Origin: Halomonas litopenaei
GTDB taxonomy: Bacteria > Pseudomonadota > Gammaproteobacteria > Pseudomonadales > Halomonadaceae
DNA length: 64,000 bases
NCBI RefSeq assembly: GCF_017303055.1
Contig: NZ_JAEKJT010000005.1
Span: 248,001 to 312,000, forward strand
Reading direction: 5' to 3'
Positions 36,517 to 45,568 of the stretch are shown piece after piece (positions within the stretch are counted from its first letter, which is position 1; each line of letters opens with the position of its first letter). Below the pieces are notes generated by a model. It ran no database searches, was not told the origin of the DNA, and saw only the letters and a program-made list of their open reading frames with translations. Both the position numbers and the translations under genes were made by a program.

Positions 36517-38097
36517 ATGTATTCATTGGAAGGCAAGCAGCTGATCGGCAGCCAGGCCGTCGAGGCCAGGGGCGAGTCCATCCACGCCGTCAATCCGGCG
36601 ACCGGCGAGACCCTCGAACCTGGCTACAAGGCGGGTTCCAGGGCCGAGGTCGAGCGCGCCTGCGAACTGGCCTGGGCGGCCTTCGATCGCTACCGCGAGA
36701 CCGGCCTCGAGGCCCGGGCGACCTTTCTCGAGACCATCGCCGACGAGATCGAGGCGCTCGGTGACGCCCTGATCGAGCGGGCCATGGCCGAGTCCGGCCT
36801 GCCCCAGGCACGTCTGACCGGCGAGCGCGGACGCACCTGCGGCCAGCTCAGGCTGTTCGCCTCCGTCGTGCGTGCCGGCGAATGGCTCGACGTGCGCCAC
36901 GACCCCGCCTTGCCGAACCGTGAACCGATGCCGCGGGTCGACCTGCGCCAGCGCCATATCGCCCTGGGTCCGGTGGCGGTGTTCGGCGCCTCCAACTTCC
37001 CGCTGGCGTTCTCGGTGGCCGGCGGCGATACCGCCTCGGCCCTGGCCGCCGGCTGCCCGGTCATCGTCAAGGCCCACTCGGCCCACCCCGGCACCTCCGA
37101 ACTGGTTGGCCGCGCGGTGCAGAAGGCGGTGGCCCGCTGTGAACTGCCGGAAGGCGTGTTCTCGCTGCTGTTCGGCTCCGGTCGCGAGGTCGGCCAGGGC
37201 CTGGTCAGCGATGCGCGGATCAAGGCGGTGGGCTTCACCGGTTCTCGCAGCGGTGGCACCGCCCTGATGCAGACCGCCCAGGCGCGCCCCGAGCCGATTC
37301 CCGTCTACGCCGAGATGAGCTCGATCAATCCGGTGTTCCTGCTGCCCGAGGCGCTCAAGGCCCGTGGCAAGGCGCTGGGTGAGGCCTTCATCGGCTCGCT
37401 GACCATGGGGGCCGGCCAGTTCTGCACCAACCCGGGGCTGGTGATCGCGATCAAGGGTGAGGCTCTGGACGGCTTCGTCGAGGCCGCCGCCGAAGCAGTC
37501 AAGGGTGCCTCCGCTCAGACCATGCTGACACCGGGTATTCATGACGCTTACACCCAGGGCGTCAACAATCTGGTCGGCAGCGACAAGGCCCGTGAAGTGG
37601 CGCGTGGCCCCGAGGGTGAAGGACCCAACCAGTGTCAGGCCGGCCTGTTCGTGGCCAAGGCCAGCGACTTTCTCAATGATGAGGCGCTGCAGGCCGAGGT
37701 ATTCGGTTCGACCTCACTGGTTGTCGAGTGTGTCGACCTGGATGAGGTCAAGGCACTGGCCGAGGGCCTCGAGGGCCAGCTGACCGCGACCCTGCAGATG
37801 GACGACGGCGACATCGACGCGGCCCGTGGTTTGCTGCCCATCCTCGAGCGCCGTGCCGGCCGGGTGATGGCCAACGGCTGGCCCACCGGGGTCGAGGTAT
37901 GCCACGCTATGGTCCACGGTGGCCCCTATCCGGCCACCTCTGACGCGCGCACCACCTCGGTCGGCAGCGCGGCCATCCACCGCTTCCTGCGCCCGGTGTG
38001 CTATCAGAACCTGCCGGATGCCCTATTGCCGCAAGCGCTCAAGGACGGCAACCCCCTGGGTGTTAGCCGCCTGGTGGATGGCAAGCGCGAGAACTGA
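36517..38097 (+). CDS. Alpha-ketoglutaric semialdehyde dehydrogenase (aldehyde dehydrogenase (NADP+))
   Basis: A 526-residue ALDH of the KGSADH type that oxidises 2,5-dioxopentanoate to 2-oxoglutarate. Motifs: [46 protein letters not shown] for the cofactor, the general-base Glu in [12 protein letters not shown] and the catalytic Cys in [14 protein letters not shown] at 36517 has AAGGAG at ideal spacing. Its base composition is much richer in G+C than the genes before it (43 of 60 at 36541-36600, against 30 of 60 at 35521-35580), so it may have a different history from the rest of the cluster. Confidence 0.92.
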   Translation: MYSLEGKQLIGSQAVEARGESIHAVNPATGETLEPGYKAGSRAEVERACELAWAAFDRYRETGLEARATFLETIADEIEALGDALIERAMAESGLPQARLTGERGRTCGQLRLFASVVRAGEWLDVRHDPALPNREPMPRVDLRQRHIALGPVAVFGASNFPLAFSVAGGDTASALAAGCPVIVKAHSAHPGTSELVGRAVQKAVARCELPEGVFSLLFGSGREVGQGLVSDARIKAVGFTGSRSGGTALMQTAQARPEPIPVYAEMSSINPVFLLPEALKARGKALGEAFIGSLTMGAGQFCTNPGLVIAIKGEALDGFVEAAAEAVKGASAQTMLTPGIHDAYTQGVNNLVGSDKAREVARGPEGEGPNQCQAGLFVAKASDFLNDEALQAEVFGSTSLVVECVDLDEVKALAEGLEGQLTATLQMDDGDIDAARGLLPILERRAGRVMANGWPTGVEVCHAMVHGGPYPATSDARTTSVGSAAIHRFLRPVCYQNLPDALLPQALKDGNPLGVSRLVDGKREN

Positions 38098-38243
38098 GCT
38101 TGTCTCATCAGTCGCTGTAGATGAGGTCCATCACCGTCATTAAGGGGAGCGCTGGGCGCCCGGACCGGGTAGTTTGTAAGGGAGAGCGTCTACCCAACCA
38201 CCCTGCAAAGGGTACTTCTGCCCGATGATGAAGGAGTCGCGCC

Positions 38244-38588
38244 ATGGCAAGACGTCCTGCCGGAATGTCGTCCGCTCAGTGGGGATCCCCCCTTGGCTAT
38301 TGGTTGATGGGCATGCAAATGACCCAGATGATGGTCGAAGCGCAGTGGGTCATGGGCATGCGCTTGCTGGGTATGCGAGGTCTGTGGGCGGTGGCGCCCA
38401 ACGAGGATGTGCGCATGGTCACGGAGAAGATGACGGCGTTCACCCAGTCGGCCCTGGCCGCACAGCGGGCCGTGATGAAAGGCCACAGCCCTGATCAGGT
38501 ATGGACCGCAGCCATCCGGCCGCTGGGGCGCAAGACGTCGGCCAACAGCCGGCGCCTGGGGCGTCGGGGTCCCCGCTGGCCGAACTGA
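38244..38588 (+). CDS. Small phasin-like (type I antifreeze-like annotated) protein
   Basis: A 114-residue protein rich in Met, Gln and Ala (PLGYWLMGMQMTQMMVEAQW, then RMVTEKMTAFTQSALAAQRA), with a basic tail. ATG at 38244 follows AAGGAG at seven bases. The amphipathic, coiled helix pattern resembles phasins and the short bacterial proteins often labelled antifreeze protein, which associate with polyhydroxyalkanoate granules. A granule role is inference; no pha genes are in this window. Confidence 0.7.
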   Translation: MARRPAGMSSAQWGSPLGYWLMGMQMTQMMVEAQWVMGMRLLGMRGLWAVAPNEDVRMVTEKMTAFTQSALAAQRAVMKGHSPDQVWTAAIRPLGRKTSANSRRLGRRGPRWPN

Positions 38589-38697
38589 AGGGCGTCATTG
38601 CTGACGTTGCCTGATCGTAGGGTCTGCCGCGGGCGGTATCATGTGCCCGCGGTAGTCGCCATAATAGGCGCTGCACACTTTTGCGGAACCCTTCCCC

Positions 38698-39450
38698 ATG
38701 TCCGATTCCCGCCATCGCGGGGCGCCCCCGCGCTCCAGCAATAGCCGTTCTTCCTCCTCACGGACCCGCCAGGGCCACGGCGCGCCGAAGGTGATGGTGG
38801 GTGAGGTGGCCGACCTGCGAGTGGTGCAGGTCACCGACTTCGGTGCCTTTCTCGATTGGGGGCACGAGCGTGACCTGCTGTTGCCCCGCAGCGAACAGCG
38901 CCTGACGCCCGCGGTCGGGCGCCGTGTGCTGGTCAAGGTCAGCGAGGACCACAGCGGTCGCCCGGTGGCCTCTCAGCGGCTTGAGCGCTACCTCAGCGAT
39001 CATAGCGACGAGCACCGCACCGGTGACCAGGTGGTGCTGATCATTGCCGATACCACCGAGCTCGGGGTCAAGGCGGTGGTCGATCACCGCTGCTGGGGTC
39101 TTCTGTACCATGATGAGATCAGCCGCCCTCTGCGTCGCGGCCAGCGCTTGACGGGCTACATCAAGCGCGTGCGCGAGGATGGACGGCTGGATCTGTCGTT
39201 GCTGCCTCCCGGCGAGGCCCGCCTGGACGTGGTGGGGGAGCAGGTACTGAAGGCGTTGCGAGATGCCGGGGGATATCTGCCCCTGTCCGACAAGAGCCAG
39301 GCTGCAGAGATCAAGGCACGCCTGGGCGTCAGCAAGAATGCCTACAAGCAGGCGATCGGCAGGCTCTACAAGCGCCGACTGATCGTCATCGAGGACAGCG
39401 GCGTGCGGCTGGCGCCCAGGGAATCGGGCTCGGTTGCCGACAGTGACTGA
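38698..39450 (+). CDS. S1-like RNA-binding protein, CvfB/YitL type
   Basis: A 250-residue protein. It has a Ser/Arg-rich N-terminal tail (1-30), then S1-like OB folds (VGEVADLRVVQVTDFGAFLDW, DLLLPRSEQRL; VLIIADTTELGVKAVVDH; GYIKRVREDGRLDLSL). The C-terminal winged-helix segment reads YLPLSDKSQAAEIKARLGVS. The architecture is that of CvfB. Function in RNA metabolism is expected, but the partner is unknown. Confidence 0.88.
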   Translation: MSDSRHRGAPPRSSNSRSSSSRTRQGHGAPKVMVGEVADLRVVQVTDFGAFLDWGHERDLLLPRSEQRLTPAVGRRVLVKVSEDHSGRPVASQRLERYLSDHSDEHRTGDQVVLIIADTTELGVKAVVDHRCWGLLYHDEISRPLRRGQRLTGYIKRVREDGRLDLSLLPPGEARLDVVGEQVLKALRDAGGYLPLSDKSQAAEIKARLGVSKNAYKQAIGRLYKRRLIVIEDSGVRLAPRESGSVADSD

Positions 39451-39514
39451 CCTTGGTGGCGCCGGGGGTGTCGGGCATACTTGACGTCATCAACCGCTAG
39501 CGGACGACGCCCGA

Positions 39515-40489
39515 ATGACCAATCGCCCCCTTCGCGTCGGCGTGGTGATGGACCCCATCGACCAGCTGACCTACAAGAAAGACACCAGCCTCGCCATGCT
39601 ATGGTCCGCTCAGGATCGTGGCTGGAGCCTGTCCTACATGGAGCAGGAAGACCTGTTTCTGCGGGAAGGACGGGCGTATGCCCGGCAGCGCCCGCTCCAG
39701 GTACACCGTGATCCGACCCACTGGTACGACCTGGGCGAGGCCGAGTCACTCCCCCTGGCCGAGCTTGACGTGATCCTGATGCGCAAGGATCCGCCGGTGG
39801 ATAGCCACTTCCTCAACGCCGTGCACCTGCTGGCCTTCGCCGAGCGCGAAGGCGTGCTGGTGGTCAACCCCACTCGGCCGCTGTTCGAGTGCAACGAAAA
39901 GCTGTTCGCCCAGCAATTTCCGCAGTGCTGTACACCGACCCTGGTATCCTGTCGCGACAGCGAGATCCGCGCCTTCCAGGCCGAGCACGGCGACGTCATC
40001 CTGAAGCCGCTGGACGGCATGGGTGGCAGCGGGATCTTCCACATCGGCCCCGAAGGCCGCAATCTTGGCGCGGTCATCGAGACTCTGACCGAACGCGGCC
40101 AGCGCCAGATCATGGCCCAGCGCTTCCTGCCCGAGATCAAGGACGGTGATACCCGCATCCTGCTGGTGGACGGCGAACCCGTACCCTACGGTCTGGCCCG
40201 TATCCCCTCCGCTGGCGAGACCCGCGGCAATCTGGCCGCCGGTGGCCGAGGGGTCAGCCGCGAGCTCACCGACCGCGACTACTGGCTGGTCGAGCAGGTC
40301 AAACCGGTGATCAAGGAAAAGGGGCTGATGTTCGTTGGGCTGGATGTGATCGGTGACTACATCACCGAGATCAACGTGACCAGCCCCACCTGCGTGCGCG
40401 AGATTGATGACCAGCGCGGCACGGACATCGCTGGACTGCTGATGGACGCCATCGAGCGTCGTGTGGCTGCGCATCACGCCGGGCGCTGA
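39515..40489 (+). CDS. gshB: Glutathione synthase
   Basis: ATP-grasp ligase joining gamma-glutamylcysteine and glycine. The 324-residue protein has VVMDPIDQLTYKKDTSLAML, VILKPLDGMGGSGIFHI, MAQRFLPEIKDGDTRILLV and FVGLDVIGDYITEINVTSPT. Length fits E. coli GshB (316). Starts the gshB-yqgE-ruvX block. Confidence 0.97.
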   Translation: MTNRPLRVGVVMDPIDQLTYKKDTSLAMLWSAQDRGWSLSYMEQEDLFLREGRAYARQRPLQVHRDPTHWYDLGEAESLPLAELDVILMRKDPPVDSHFLNAVHLLAFAEREGVLVVNPTRPLFECNEKLFAQQFPQCCTPTLVSCRDSEIRAFQAEHGDVILKPLDGMGGSGIFHIGPEGRNLGAVIETLTERGQRQIMAQRFLPEIKDGDTRILLVDGEPVPYGLARIPSAGETRGNLAAGGRGVSRELTDRDYWLVEQVKPVIKEKGLMFVGLDVIGDYITEINVTSPTCVREIDDQRGTDIAGLLMDAIERRVAAHHAGR

Positions 40490-40562
40490 CTCGGCTCACG
40501 GGGTGGCGCCGGACAACGCTTGCCTGGCCCACTGTCGCTGAGCGCGATAGTCACTGAGTGCG

Positions 40563-40590
40563 ATGCCCCCGAATGGTACAATGGGGGCAT
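40563..40590 (+). terminator. Hairpin after gshB
   Basis: ATGCCCCC and GGGGGCAT pair across a 12-base loop, about 75 bases past the gshB stop and 77 bases before yqgE. No long T-tract follows, so it may attenuate rather than end transcription into yqgE. Confidence 0.4.
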
Positions 40591-40666
40591 TCTGCCGGGG
40601 CATATGGGCTGACAGCCCTTCCCCGGCCATGCATCTGGATGGCGCGCGAGACCGCCTGGGAGACAC

Positions 40667-41224
40667 ATGCAAAGCTTGAAGAATCATTTCCTGATGGCCA
40701 TGCCGCATCTGGAAGACCCGAATTTCGCAGGAACGCTGAGTTATCTGTGTGATCACGATGACAACGGCACCATGGGCGTGATCGTCAACAAGCCCACCGA
40801 CCTGACCCTCGAAGCGTTGTTTGAGCAGCTGGAAATCAGTGTCGAGGAAGGCGCCATTGCCGAGGCCCCCGTGTATTACGGTGGTCCGGTTCACAAGGAT
40901 CGCGGCTTCATTCTGCATACCGGCTCGGCCGAACCTTGGGACTCCAGTATCCAGGTCACCGATGACATCGCCCTGACCACGTCCATGGACATGCTCCAGG
41001 CACTGGCCCAGGGCCAAGGCCCCGAGAAGTTTCTGGTATGCCTCGGCTGCGCTGGCTGGGAGTCCGGTCAGCTCGAGAACGAGCTGATGGAGAATGCCTG
41101 GCTCACCGTGGAAGGTAGCGCCCATGTGCTGTTCGAGACGCCGCCGGAACAGCGCTTGACGGCCAGTGCCGGCATCCTTGGTGTCGACCTCAACCTGATG
41201 ACCCGTGAAGCCGGGCACGGCTGA
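40667..41224 (+). CDS. yqgE: UPF0301 (AlgH/YqgE) family protein
   Basis: A 185-residue AlgH-family protein with the typical start LKNHFLMAMPHLEDPNFAGT, LSYLCDHDDNGTMGVIVNKP, PVYYGGPVHKDRGFILH and LVCLGCAGWESGQLENEL. In Pseudomonas AlgH is linked to alginate gene expression, but the biochemical function is not settled. Its stop overlaps the ruvX start by one base. Confidence 0.93.
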   Translation: MQSLKNHFLMAMPHLEDPNFAGTLSYLCDHDDNGTMGVIVNKPTDLTLEALFEQLEISVEEGAIAEAPVYYGGPVHKDRGFILHTGSAEPWDSSIQVTDDIALTTSMDMLQALAQGQGPEKFLVCLGCAGWESGQLENELMENAWLTVEGSAHVLFETPPEQRLTASAGILGVDLNLMTREAGHG

Positions 41225-41679
41225 TGGCCGGCTCCAAGCGCGCCCCGGGCGAGCGCCTGATCCTGGCCTTTGACTTTGGCACCCGCCGTATTGGTGTCTC
41301 GGTCGGCAACGAGCTCTTGCGCAGTGCTCGGGAGCTGTCTCCGCTGCCGGCGCGGGACGGCATTCCCGACTGGGATCATATCAGCGCGCTGGTGGAGGAG
41401 TGGCAGCCCGACCGCTTTGTGGTGGGGCTGCCGCTCAACATGGACGGCAGCGAGAGCGAGATGAGCACCCGCGCGCGCAAATTCGGCAAGCGGCTGTTTG
41501 GCCGCTACGGTGTCGAGTGCGAGATGTTCGACGAGCGCGGCACCACCCGGGAGGCCAAGGCCATCGCCCGTGAGCAGGGACATGGGGGGAATTTCCGCAA
41601 GGAGAGCGTCGATGGCATCGCCGCCGTCCTCATCCTGGAGGGTTACTTCGCCCAAGAGGAAGGCCTGCCCAGCCGCTGA
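41224..41679 (+). CDS. ruvX: Holliday junction resolvase-like protein RuvX (YqgF)
   Basis: A 151-residue RNase H-fold protein with the catalytic Asp in LAFDFGTRRIGVSVGN, FVVGLPLNMDGSESEM, and DERGTTREAKA, where the Glu and Arg pattern is typical. YqgF proteins take part in 16S rRNA 5' end processing. Cotranscribed with yqgE by a one-base overlap. The normally adjacent pyrR/pyrB do not follow directly; ada and a DMT gene intervene. Confidence 0.94.
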   Translation: MAGSKRAPGERLILAFDFGTRRIGVSVGNELLRSARELSPLPARDGIPDWDHISALVEEWQPDRFVVGLPLNMDGSESEMSTRARKFGKRLFGRYGVECEMFDERGTTREAKAIAREQGHGGNFRKESVDGIAAVLILEGYFAQEEGLPSR

Positions 41680-41715
41680 GGGGCCTCCTCTATCTCTATG
41701 CCCCGTATTTCCCGT

Positions 41716-42807
41716 TCACTTAGCGGCTTTTCCTTGTGCCAACTCTCGCATCAGCAGGGTGCGCTTTCTGTCTACGCCCCAACGGTAGCCGGACAGGGCT
41801 CCATCGCTGCGCACGACCCGGTGGCAGGGAATCGCCAGTGCGAGGGAGTTGGAGGCGCAGGCCCTTGCCACGGCTCGCACCGCCTTGGGCGAGCCGATCC
41901 GCTCTGCCAACTCGGCGTAACTGATGGTGCTGCCAAGGGGAATCTCGGTCAGCGCCTGCCAGACCCGCTGCTGAAAGGCGGTCCCGCGAATATCCAGCGG
42001 CAGTGACAGTCCGACACCAGGCTCTTCGACGAATGCCACCACCTTGGCCACCCAGGCGTCGAAGCGCTTGTCGCCGGGGGTCAGATTGGCGTTCGCGAAC
42101 TGCTCCTGAAACGCCTGCAAGAGCTGTTCCGCATCGTCCCCCAAGGAAATGGCACAGATGCCCTTGTCGCTGGTCGCCACCAGTATCGTGCCCAGTGAGC
42201 ATTCTCCCAGGGCGAACTGAATCTCCATGCCCTTGCCGCCCTCACGGTAGCGCTTGGGGGCCATGCCCAGGATACGTTCGGCACTGGCATAGAAGCGTCC
42301 GCTGGAATTGAAGCCCGCCGCATAGATCGCGTCGGTGACCGTGTCTTGCCGAGTCAGCGCTTGGCGAACCCGTTCGCTGCGGCAAGCGGCCGCGTAGGCC
42401 TTGGGCGTCAGCCCGGTGACGGCAGTGAAGACCCGATGGAAGTGGAAACGACTTAGCCCCGCCACCTGGGCCAGTTCATCAAGCGATGGCAGCGTGTCAG
42501 CGTGCTGTATCAGCCGACAGGCCCTGGCGACACTCTGGGCGTGCCGCTGGGGCAGGGAGGCGGCCAGGGGATGGCAGCGCTGACAGGGCCGGTACCCGGC
42601 CTGCTCGGCGGCGGCCGCATCGGCATAAAACTCGGCGTTCTCTCGGCGCGGACGGCGCGATGGGCAAGTAGGGCGGCAATAGATTCCGGTGGTGCGCACG
42701 GCGTAGATGAAGGCATCCACCGCGGCGACGTCGCGGGCCAGTACCGCGGCCCATCTGGCCTCATCGGAAGCGAAGCGTTGCGGACTATCTTCGGGTATCT
42801 CGTTCAT
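41716..42807 (-). CDS. ada: Bifunctional DNA repair protein / transcriptional activator Ada
   Basis: A 363-residue protein with the full Ada order. The N-terminal zinc methyl-acceptor domain has Cys44, Cys48, Cys75 and Cys78; Cys44 is the phosphotriester methyl acceptor. An AraC-type HTH (SRFHFHRVFTAVTGLTPKAY) and the C-terminal O6-methylguanine methyltransferase (IPCHRVVRSDGALSGYRWG, Cys328) follow. ATG at 42807 with AGGAGC upstream was preferred to an in-frame ATG nine codons earlier. It stands alone on the minus strand, convergent with ruvX. Confidence 0.95.
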   Translation of the reverse strand: MNEIPEDSPQRFASDEARWAAVLARDVAAVDAFIYAVRTTGIYCRPTCPSRRPRRENAEFYADAAAAEQAGYRPCQRCHPLAASLPQRHAQSVARACRLIQHADTLPSLDELAQVAGLSRFHFHRVFTAVTGLTPKAYAAACRSERVRQALTRQDTVTDAIYAAGFNSSGRFYASAERILGMAPKRYREGGKGMEIQFALGECSLGTILVATSDKGICAISLGDDAEQLLQAFQEQFANANLTPGDKRFDAWVAKVVAFVEEPGVGLSLPLDIRGTAFQQRVWQALTEIPLGSTISYAELAERIGSPKAVRAVARACASNSLALAIPCHRVVRSDGALSGYRWGVDRKRTLLMRELAQGKAAK

Positions 42808-43154
42808 GGCGGGCTCCTGCAGAGGCTGCGGCAATCTTCATGGGAACAAGATGCGCCCCGACGGCGCCTGACACACTCCGCCTCTTGCTTTCAAAACACC
42901 TGCACACTGGTGGCGTGACATGCCCGTTACCTCGTGTGCCGCCCCGCCCATCTGCCACTCTACCACGCCGATAGCCACCGCCAGGCACGGAAGGCCTCTG
43001 AGGTGGCGTCGAGTCGCGTGACCACTATCTCGTTTCTGTCTATTCCCCACCTCGACGCTATCTCGACGTTATCTCGACTTTCGCAGCAATAAACGAAGTT
43101 CCCTCGCCGCTTCACCGACATAGGCTGCCAGGGTGTCCCGACCGGAGTCGCGTA
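42808..43154. other. Intergenic region between ada and the DMT gene, 347 bp
   Basis: No gene seen. It should hold the divergent promoters. A short tandem repeat of 11 bp (CTCGACGCTAT, CTCGACGTTAT, then CTCGAC) lies at 43051-43078. I could not recognise an Ada box. Confidence 0.5.
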
Positions 43155-44102
43155 ATGAAGATGATCGATCGCACCATGGGGCCCATGGAGTGGGCGCTAT
43201 TGCTGGGCTTGTCGATATTGTGGGGTGGCTCATTCTTTTTCGTGGGAGTGGCCGTCGCGGAACTTGGGCCGCTCACCATCGTGGCCCTGCGAGTGGGCCT
43301 GGCCGCTGTGGCGCTGAACGTCCTGATACTGCTGCGAGGCCAGCGCATGCCCCTGGACCCAGGGCTGTGGGCTGCCTTCTTTGCCATGGGGTTGCTCAAC
43401 AACATGCTGCCGTTCAGCCTGATTGCCTGGGGACAGGGGGTTATTGCCAGTGGCTTGGCGTCGATTCTCAATGCCACCACGCCATTTTTTACCCTCGTCG
43501 TGGCGCACTTTCTTACCCGTGACGAGCCCCTGAGCGCAGGTCGGCTGTTGGGTGTGGCGATCGGCTTTGCCGGTGTGGTGTATATGCTGGGCAGCGAGGT
43601 TCACGCGGGTACCGAGAGCCACGCATGGGCAGCGCTTGCGGTGCTGGCTGGCGCCCTGTCCTATGCCTTTGCCGGGGTCTTCGGGCGCCGTTTTCGCACC
43701 CTGGGCTGTCCGCCCCTGATCGCCGCCTGTGGCCAGGTCACGGCCTCGGCATTAGTGCTGATGCCCTTGGCCTTGGGGGTAGAGCGTTTCTGGCAATCAC
43801 CCTGGCCGGGGCTGGCAACGTGGACGGCGGTGGTCAGCCTGGCACTCTTCTCGACCGCCCTGGCATATCTGATCTACTTTCGCCTGCTGGAGCGTGCGGG
43901 GGCAACGAACCTGCTGCTGATCCCGGCCAGCGCCATTCTGCTGGGAATGTGGGTGCTGGACGAGCGCCTGGAGTGGCGCCACCTGGCGGGCCTGGGGCTG
44001 ATCGGCCTTGGGCTGTTGGCCATCGACGGGCGGCCATGGAGATGGTGTCGAAGCGTTGCCCGGACGCGTGGGGAGGCCCGGCGAGAAGGCGCGAGGCACT
44101 GA
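43155..44102 (+). CDS. EamA/DMT-superfamily permease
   Basis: A 315-residue inner-membrane transporter with about ten hydrophobic segments in two EamA repeats (each starting around WGGSFFFVGVAVAELGPLTI and SYAFAGVFGRRF). Substrate is unknown; members export metabolites or amino acids. The C-terminus is basic (RSVARTRGEARREGARH), placing it in the cytoplasm. The MITE-like copy C follows directly. Confidence 0.9.
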   Translation: MKMIDRTMGPMEWALLLGLSILWGGSFFFVGVAVAELGPLTIVALRVGLAAVALNVLILLRGQRMPLDPGLWAAFFAMGLLNNMLPFSLIAWGQGVIASGLASILNATTPFFTLVVAHFLTRDEPLSAGRLLGVAIGFAGVVYMLGSEVHAGTESHAWAALAVLAGALSYAFAGVFGRRFRTLGCPPLIAACGQVTASALVLMPLALGVERFWQSPWPGLATWTAVVSLALFSTALAYLIYFRLLERAGATNLLLIPASAILLGMWVLDERLEWRHLAGLGLIGLGLLAIDGRPWRWCRSVARTRGEARREGARH

Positions 44103-44121
44103 CGCCCACGGCGGGAGTTCC

Positions 44122-44234
44122 GGAAACACTGCATAGATGCCTGCGCCGACGATGCGCTGCGTTGCGCGCTGCTCGAACTCGTCACCTATACCGCATAGGC
44201 TCGGGGTGCTGCGCGGCGGGCGCCTAGCGCTTCC
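44122..44234 (+). repeat. MITE-like dispersed repeat, shortened copy C
   Basis: A 113-bp copy of the element at 12049-12190 in the other orientation. Identical blocks are CGGAAACACTGCAT, GATGCCTGCGCCGACGAT, GCGCTGCTCGAACTC and CACCTATA. The right end keeps only AGCGCTTCC of the terminal repeat. It lies between the DMT gene and the 3' end of pyrB. Confidence 0.75.
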
Positions 44235-44275
44235 TTCAGGCGCCCGCCGGATAAGTGCGGCCCGGGACGATCTGC

Positions 44276-45301
44276 CTAGAACGCTGCGTCATCGACCCCG
44301 ACGGTGGCTGGCACGAACCAGGGAACATCGCGCATGTCGCGCTCGATCAGATGCTCGACCTTCAACAGCGTCGCGAAGATCGCCATACGCACCGGGATGC
44401 CGTTGTCGGTCTGACGGAAGATCGCCAGGCGCGGGTCTCCGTTGAGGTCCACGTCCAGGTCGTTGGCTTCTGGCCGGCTGTCACGGGGCAGTGGGTGCAT
44501 GATGATGGTCGAGGGGTTGCAGCGGCTGTCCATGAAGGCGCGATGGACGGTGAAATCCCGCGACAGGTTGAAGCCTTCGCTCATCTCGGCGGTGAAGCGC
44601 TCCTTCTGGATGCGAGTGGTGTAGACCACATCGACGTCGGAGAAATCGCCCGCCAGGCTGTCGCGCACTTCCACGTCCAACCCCTGACGGCTGACGCGCT
44701 CGATCAGATGTTGCGGCATCTCCAGCCCGGGCGGCGCCACCAGCGTGATACGCATCGGTGCGTATAGTGCCAGCAGCTTGATCAGCGAATGCACGGTACG
44801 GCCGAACTTCAGGTCGCCGGTCATCAGCACATGAGCGCCCTTCAGCGCCTTGCCCTGGCGGTTGAACTCCTTGTCGATGGTGTAGAAGTCCAGCAGCGCC
44901 TGGCTCGGGTGCTCGCCGGGACCGTCGCCTGCGTTGATCACCGGTACATGGGTGGCGCTGGCGAATTCGGCCACGGACCCCTGGTCGGGGTGACGCATCA
45001 CGATCGCGTCGCAATAGCCCGCCATCACCCGGCTGGTGTCGTAGAGCGATTCCCCCTTGGCCATGGACGAGAAGGTAAAGCCGGTGGTGTCACAGACGCT
45101 ACCGCCAAGCCGCGAGAAGGCGGTGTGGAAGCTGACGCGGGTGCGGGTGCTGGCCTCGAAGAACAGGTTGCCGAGTACCGCGCCTTCCAGAACCCTGGTG
45201 ACCTTGCGCCGCTGGGCAATGGGTTCCATGGTGGCCGCCACCCGCATCAGGTGGTCGATATCGTCGCGGGACAGGGAATCGATGGAGAGCAGGTGGGACA
45301 T
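44276..45301 (-). CDS. pyrB: Aspartate carbamoyltransferase catalytic subunit
   Basis: Second step of pyrimidine synthesis. It has the carbamoyl phosphate motif FFEASTRTRVSFHTAFSRLGG cut by the family as S-T-R-T-R, plus GDGPGEHPSQALLDFYTI and MHPLPRDSRPE. At 341 residues it is longer than E. coli PyrB (311), with about 30 extra residues at the C-terminus. No pyrI follows. ATG at 45301 was preferred to an adjacent GTG at 45304. Confidence 0.93.
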   Translation of the reverse strand: MSHLLSIDSLSRDDIDHLMRVAATMEPIAQRRKVTRVLEGAVLGNLFFEASTRTRVSFHTAFSRLGGSVCDTTGFTFSSMAKGESLYDTSRVMAGYCDAIVMRHPDQGSVAEFASATHVPVINAGDGPGEHPSQALLDFYTIDKEFNRQGKALKGAHVLMTGDLKFGRTVHSLIKLLALYAPMRITLVAPPGLEMPQHLIERVSRQGLDVEVRDSLAGDFSDVDVVYTTRIQKERFTAEMSEGFNLSRDFTVHRAFMDSRCNPSTIIMHPLPRDSRPEANDLDVDLNGDPRLAIFRQTDNGIPVRMAIFATLLKVEHLIERDMRDVPWFVPATVGVDDAAF

Positions 45302-45568
45302 CACAGCGGCCTCGGCAGTGGGAACGGGCGCTAGTGTAACGCCGGAGCACAGTCAGTTCAGCCTCGATAAGCCTCTCAGCTGTCTGGGGTCAGCTCGGAA
45401 CCCCTGATAGCCCCCGTTGCCGTGGCCTGGCGCTGACTTTGCCGTAGAGACAAGTGGCGCGCCATGTGCTGGCGAGAAAGCGGCCCAGGCCAGTATGCTG
45501 GAAGGCGCTACCTGGCCCGGGTGAATGTTGCCTGTTGCTGGTCCAACCTGCTTCCCGTGGAGTCGCCG

